This document shows positions 61,165-64,000 of a DNA stretch of 64,000 bases, piece by piece (within the stretch, counting starts at the first letter, position 1; every line of letters begins with the position of its first letter). The translations under genes were made by a program, and so were the position numbers. The notes beneath the pieces were generated by a model that was not told the origin of the DNA, did no database searches, and was given only the letters and a program-made list of their open reading frames with translations. Source of the DNA: Anastatus disparis (Eukaryota; Arthropoda; Insecta; Hymenoptera; Eupelmidae); assembly GCA_017163975.1 (NCBI GenBank), contig JAFFSR010000346.1, positions 1 to 64,000 of the forward strand, in the 5' to 3' direction.

Positions 61165-61868
61165 CTCAAAAAGAGGCATAGTGTATGGTTTGGTTGATAA
61201 AGCGATAAAATTTTCACACAAGAAACATCATGAACAAAATTTGAAATACATTTCTAATGTTCTTAGTGCTAATCAATATCCGTATTACTTTATAAAAAGG
61301 TGTGTTAAAGTTAGATTAAAAAAAATTTTCAATGAAAAAGATCCTACAAGGGAGGTGGAAAAAAATTTGAATAATTTGATTGTTTTGCCATTTATAAAGT
61401 CTTCGGAATATGATTTTAAAGCCATTTCAAGGAAGTATAATTTTTGTATCATTTTTAAATCTTGTAATAAAGTGCCTATATTGAATAATTTAGGAAAAGA
61501 TGTTGTTAACAAAAAAGAACGAACGAGTATAGTGTATGAAATTGATTGTATGGATTGTGATATGAGTTATGTGGGACAATCAAGTAGAATGCTTTGTACG
61601 AGAATTGTTGAACATATCAGAGACGTAAAAAAAAAAAAAAAAAAAAAAAGAAACTTCGGCAATCTGTTCACACATGTTTGACACAGGTCATACTTTCGAG
61701 TTTGATTTTAAGAAAATTAAAATTTTAGACATTGAAAAAGATTATTTTAAAAGACTGATATCTGAAATGATTTATATAGAAAAACATAATACTGTAAATA
61801 GAATACTGGATACTCAAAATCTTAATAGTATCATAAAAGAATTTGTACATAAACTCATTAAAAAATAA
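61165..61868 (+). pseudogene. Penelope ORF, linker plus GIY-YIG endonuclease
   Basis: 61165-61625 encodes the RT-to-endonuclease linker and then SIVYEIDCMDCDMSYVGQSS, in which YEI and YVG correspond to the GIY and YIG elements, with a CxxC between them as in Penelope/Neptune-type endonucleases, and RIVEHIRDV with the Arg and Glu-His of the fold. A run of about 21 A (61628-61649) shifts the frame. The rest of the domain continues at 61674-61868 (MFDTGHTFEFDF and on). The N-terminal RT was lost by 5' truncation. Confidence 0.8.
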
Positions 61869-62382
61869 TAATTAAAATAGTAATTAAAAATATGTGTTGG
61901 ATTGTACAATAAATAAAAAGTAATAATTTTTAATATTTCAAGACATGTGCAAAAATTGTATGACGTTTTATCTATTAGTGCTTTGAATATTGTTGGGTTG
62001 TTAACATTGAAAGTTAGAAGCGTCTCTGTGGTTGCGTTTTTGCTAGTTGGGTTCAGGTACTTTTTGACGCTTGTGTTAACTGGGTTCATATACTCTTAGA
62101 TATATTTTGTCGGTGAAATATGTATAGTCATTCTTTGTAAAATTTCTTACAATACAGATCGTTAAATGTATTGAGATAATTAAGAAAATTAATATTGTTA
62201 TAATGATAAAATGATTAAATTTATAATTAATGTATATGGTTTGAAAGAAAGGCATATTATATTATAATTGTATTTAGGTATGCATTGTGTTTATTTAGAA
62301 GTTTTGTTATTTCGAAGTTAAAACATTGGAATTGTATTTTTATGATTTTGTGTTTAATTCATGGGTGATTTTTTTGTAGTTC

Positions 62383-62410
62383 CTGATGAGGGTTTATTAG
62401 AAACCGAAAC
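62383..62410 (+). ncRNA. Hammerhead ribozyme core
   Basis: CTGATGA, a stem II GGTTT/AAACC closed by a five-base loop, then GAAAC: the conserved catalytic core. Hammerheads are known in terminal repeats of Penelope-like elements. Stem I pairs only weakly here and stem III would be very short, so self-cleavage is uncertain. Confidence 0.7.
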
Positions 62411-62900
62411 GTTGAGAAGTAATAATTGAAATAAAGTTGATGGTACAACCAGTAGTAAATTGATTTATTGTAAATATAATACAATTATTTTCAATCAGTA
62501 AATCTTTCAACGTATTCAAATTATTTATTAATTTCTCTTTTATTAATATTGTTGATTCTTTTATATTTAAGCACATTATAAAAGTTTTTCTTCTTTCATA
62601 ATTTATTATTTTAATCTTATTATCTTTTAAATCATTATTTATATAATTATTTTTGTATGTAAAATATTCATCTTGAATCTTATACAAAGATATCCTTTCA
62701 TTCGTAATTAAATGTAGTATATTATCTTTTCTACTTTATATAGAATTTTTAGAATATATGATAGTATTAGATTTATTCAAGTATATATTTTCTTGTATTT
62801 CGTCTTGATTTTCGACAGTTGTAATTTCCTCATTTGGTATTGTTTTAATTTTTTTTGGTCGACCACGTTTCTTTTTAATACGTGTGCGTTCCTCATTTAA

Positions 62901-64000
62901 TTTTTGTATTTTTACTTAATTTGTTGGTATATTTGGCTGATTCCATTCAGATTCATGCAGGCCGTCACTGATAGAATTTTTTTTTTTCTTCTAAGAAATA
63001 AAAATACCTTCTATTATGTATATAAAGATAAAATTTACCTCGTAGAACACTCAAAAAAATTTTTTTTTTTACTACAGCAATTCTAGTGTTGGATGTAAAA
63101 ACGAAAATTTAAAAATTGAAAATGAACCTCTACTTTTAAATGACTATAGCTCCGTCAATTTTTAGGGCGTTCTTTTAACGAAAGTGTGCGGAATTTGGTC
63201 TAGTTTAAAATGCAATCTCGATTTTTGTAATACAATTTGATCTTACTGAGTTATTTACGAAAAACCGAAAAAAAGCGATTTTTTTCAAACACGATTTTCT
63301 CAAAAACTATATTTTTTTTTTTTTTTAATTTTTATATGATTTTATAAATAAAAAATACTAACTTTTAGGGTAGGTGAGAATATGCGATTTTGCCTTTTTT
63401 TTTTTTAACAGATTTTTAAACGTTTTTTTTATATTTTATATTAAAACATTGATACCATGGCGCATTATACTATTTTTCCAACTTTACGTATTCTTACAAC
63501 TATTTTTATGCTTTTATTTAGTAATATATCAAAAATATCAACAATAATCTTTAAAATAAACCCCGGATCGAATATTTTGATCAATTAGAACCAAAGTTAT
63601 GATGATTTAAAGTTTAAAAAAAAATGTTGAAACTTTAAATAAATATAATATTTACATTGAGGAAACGCAATTTTCGTTGAAGATTAAAATCTGAAGATAT
63701 AAATTTTTTAATTTAGAAAAAAAGTTATTTTGATGAAAGAATATATAACCATTTATCCTCTTTTTATGGTACATTATTATAATAAAAATTTTTTTTGTTG
63801 AAGAATATAATTTTTTTATCAGTTTGAATTTCGCGCCTAGAATTTGAATTTATTTTCTAGGGAGTTGACGCATGTCACTACTAGGTGGCGATGATTCTTT
63901 CTTTGCATTCTCATCAACGACTTGACGCGTTTAAAAATATAAGAAAAGGAAGATAAAAAATAAAGTTGTTTAAGAAAAATTATTTTTTTCGATCTGTTAT
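62901..64000. other. AT-rich DNA, nothing recognised
   Basis: Poly-T/A rich with no supportable coding frame, RNA gene or element boundary up to the window edge. Confidence 0.5.

Larger units (their letters stand above)
61073..62470 (+). mobile_element. Penelope-like element, 5'-truncated
   Basis: Inserted in the Gypsy-like remnant and flanked by perfect 15-bp duplications TAAATATAATACAAT (61058-61072 and 62471-62485). It has a GIY-YIG endonuclease region, a hammerhead ribozyme core in its 3' terminal repeat, and a perfect 58-bp inverted copy of its 3' end at its 5' end (61112-61169 against 62412-62469). The reverse transcriptase is missing. Confidence 0.88.
60108..62900 (-). pseudogene. Gypsy-like integrase remnant
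   Basis: On the minus strand in order: an AT-hook-like linker KKRGRPKK (about 62860), a diverged segment (62687-62480), then beyond the Penelope insertion a zinc-binding region (VELYHSSSLGGHSGFNRTY, about 60890), and the integrase core 60740-60441 with DHLSKFLIAV and LTDKGANFTG. The first catalytic Asp appears replaced (SLNIVGPL where LDIVGPL is usual). C-terminal sequence continues to about 60150. Stops are present. No LTR was identified. Confidence 0.75.

Overview
This window looks like a gene-poor, transposon-saturated eukaryotic chromosome segment, most likely from an insect. The evidence is very AT-rich DNA, a 10-kb satellite array, Copia, Gypsy and Penelope retroelements, a tRNA-derived SINE, a Polinton/viral-type DNA polymerase remnant, and many fold-back DNA transposons. 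A hymenopteran is my guess only. I found no convincing intact host gene. Nearly everything explainable is a mobile element or the wreck of one, often nested three deep.

Layout. 1-10050: tandem satellite of ~153-bp monomers with higher-order structure, running off the left edge. 10096-16478: small fold-back elements, two TA microsatellites and a broken family-B DNA polymerase gene (11780-13830). 16479-28388: an old minus-strand Copia element, its gag replaced by fold-back insertions and its leader loaded with DNA transposons and a SINE. 28389-36650: a spacer made almost entirely of palindromic elements, including one carrying a tRNA-like sequence in each arm. 36651-43980: a second old copy of the same Copia family in the opposite orientation (LTRs about 10% diverged). 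44085-51962: a young Copia on the minus strand with identical 319-bp LTRs, a 5-bp target duplication, a gag intron, and a fold-back MITE inserted in gag. 51963-60100: AT-rich DNA with a strong RNA hairpin, a possible split gene remnant, a solo LTR and more TIR elements. 60100-62900: a Gypsy-like integrase remnant interrupted by a 5'-truncated Penelope element with a hammerhead ribozyme core.

The strongest theme is a group of at least six palindromic or TIR element families that sit exactly at TTAA and share termini of the type TTAAGRRG. Homologous empty sites inside the window (the other Copia copy, the other arm of a palindrome, or the gag reading frame) show uninterrupted TTAA for several of them, with one site mutated to TTAG. 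The insertions can therefore be ordered in time. The second theme is a conserved intron at the 5' end of Copia gag, whose first ATG lies inside the primer-binding site.
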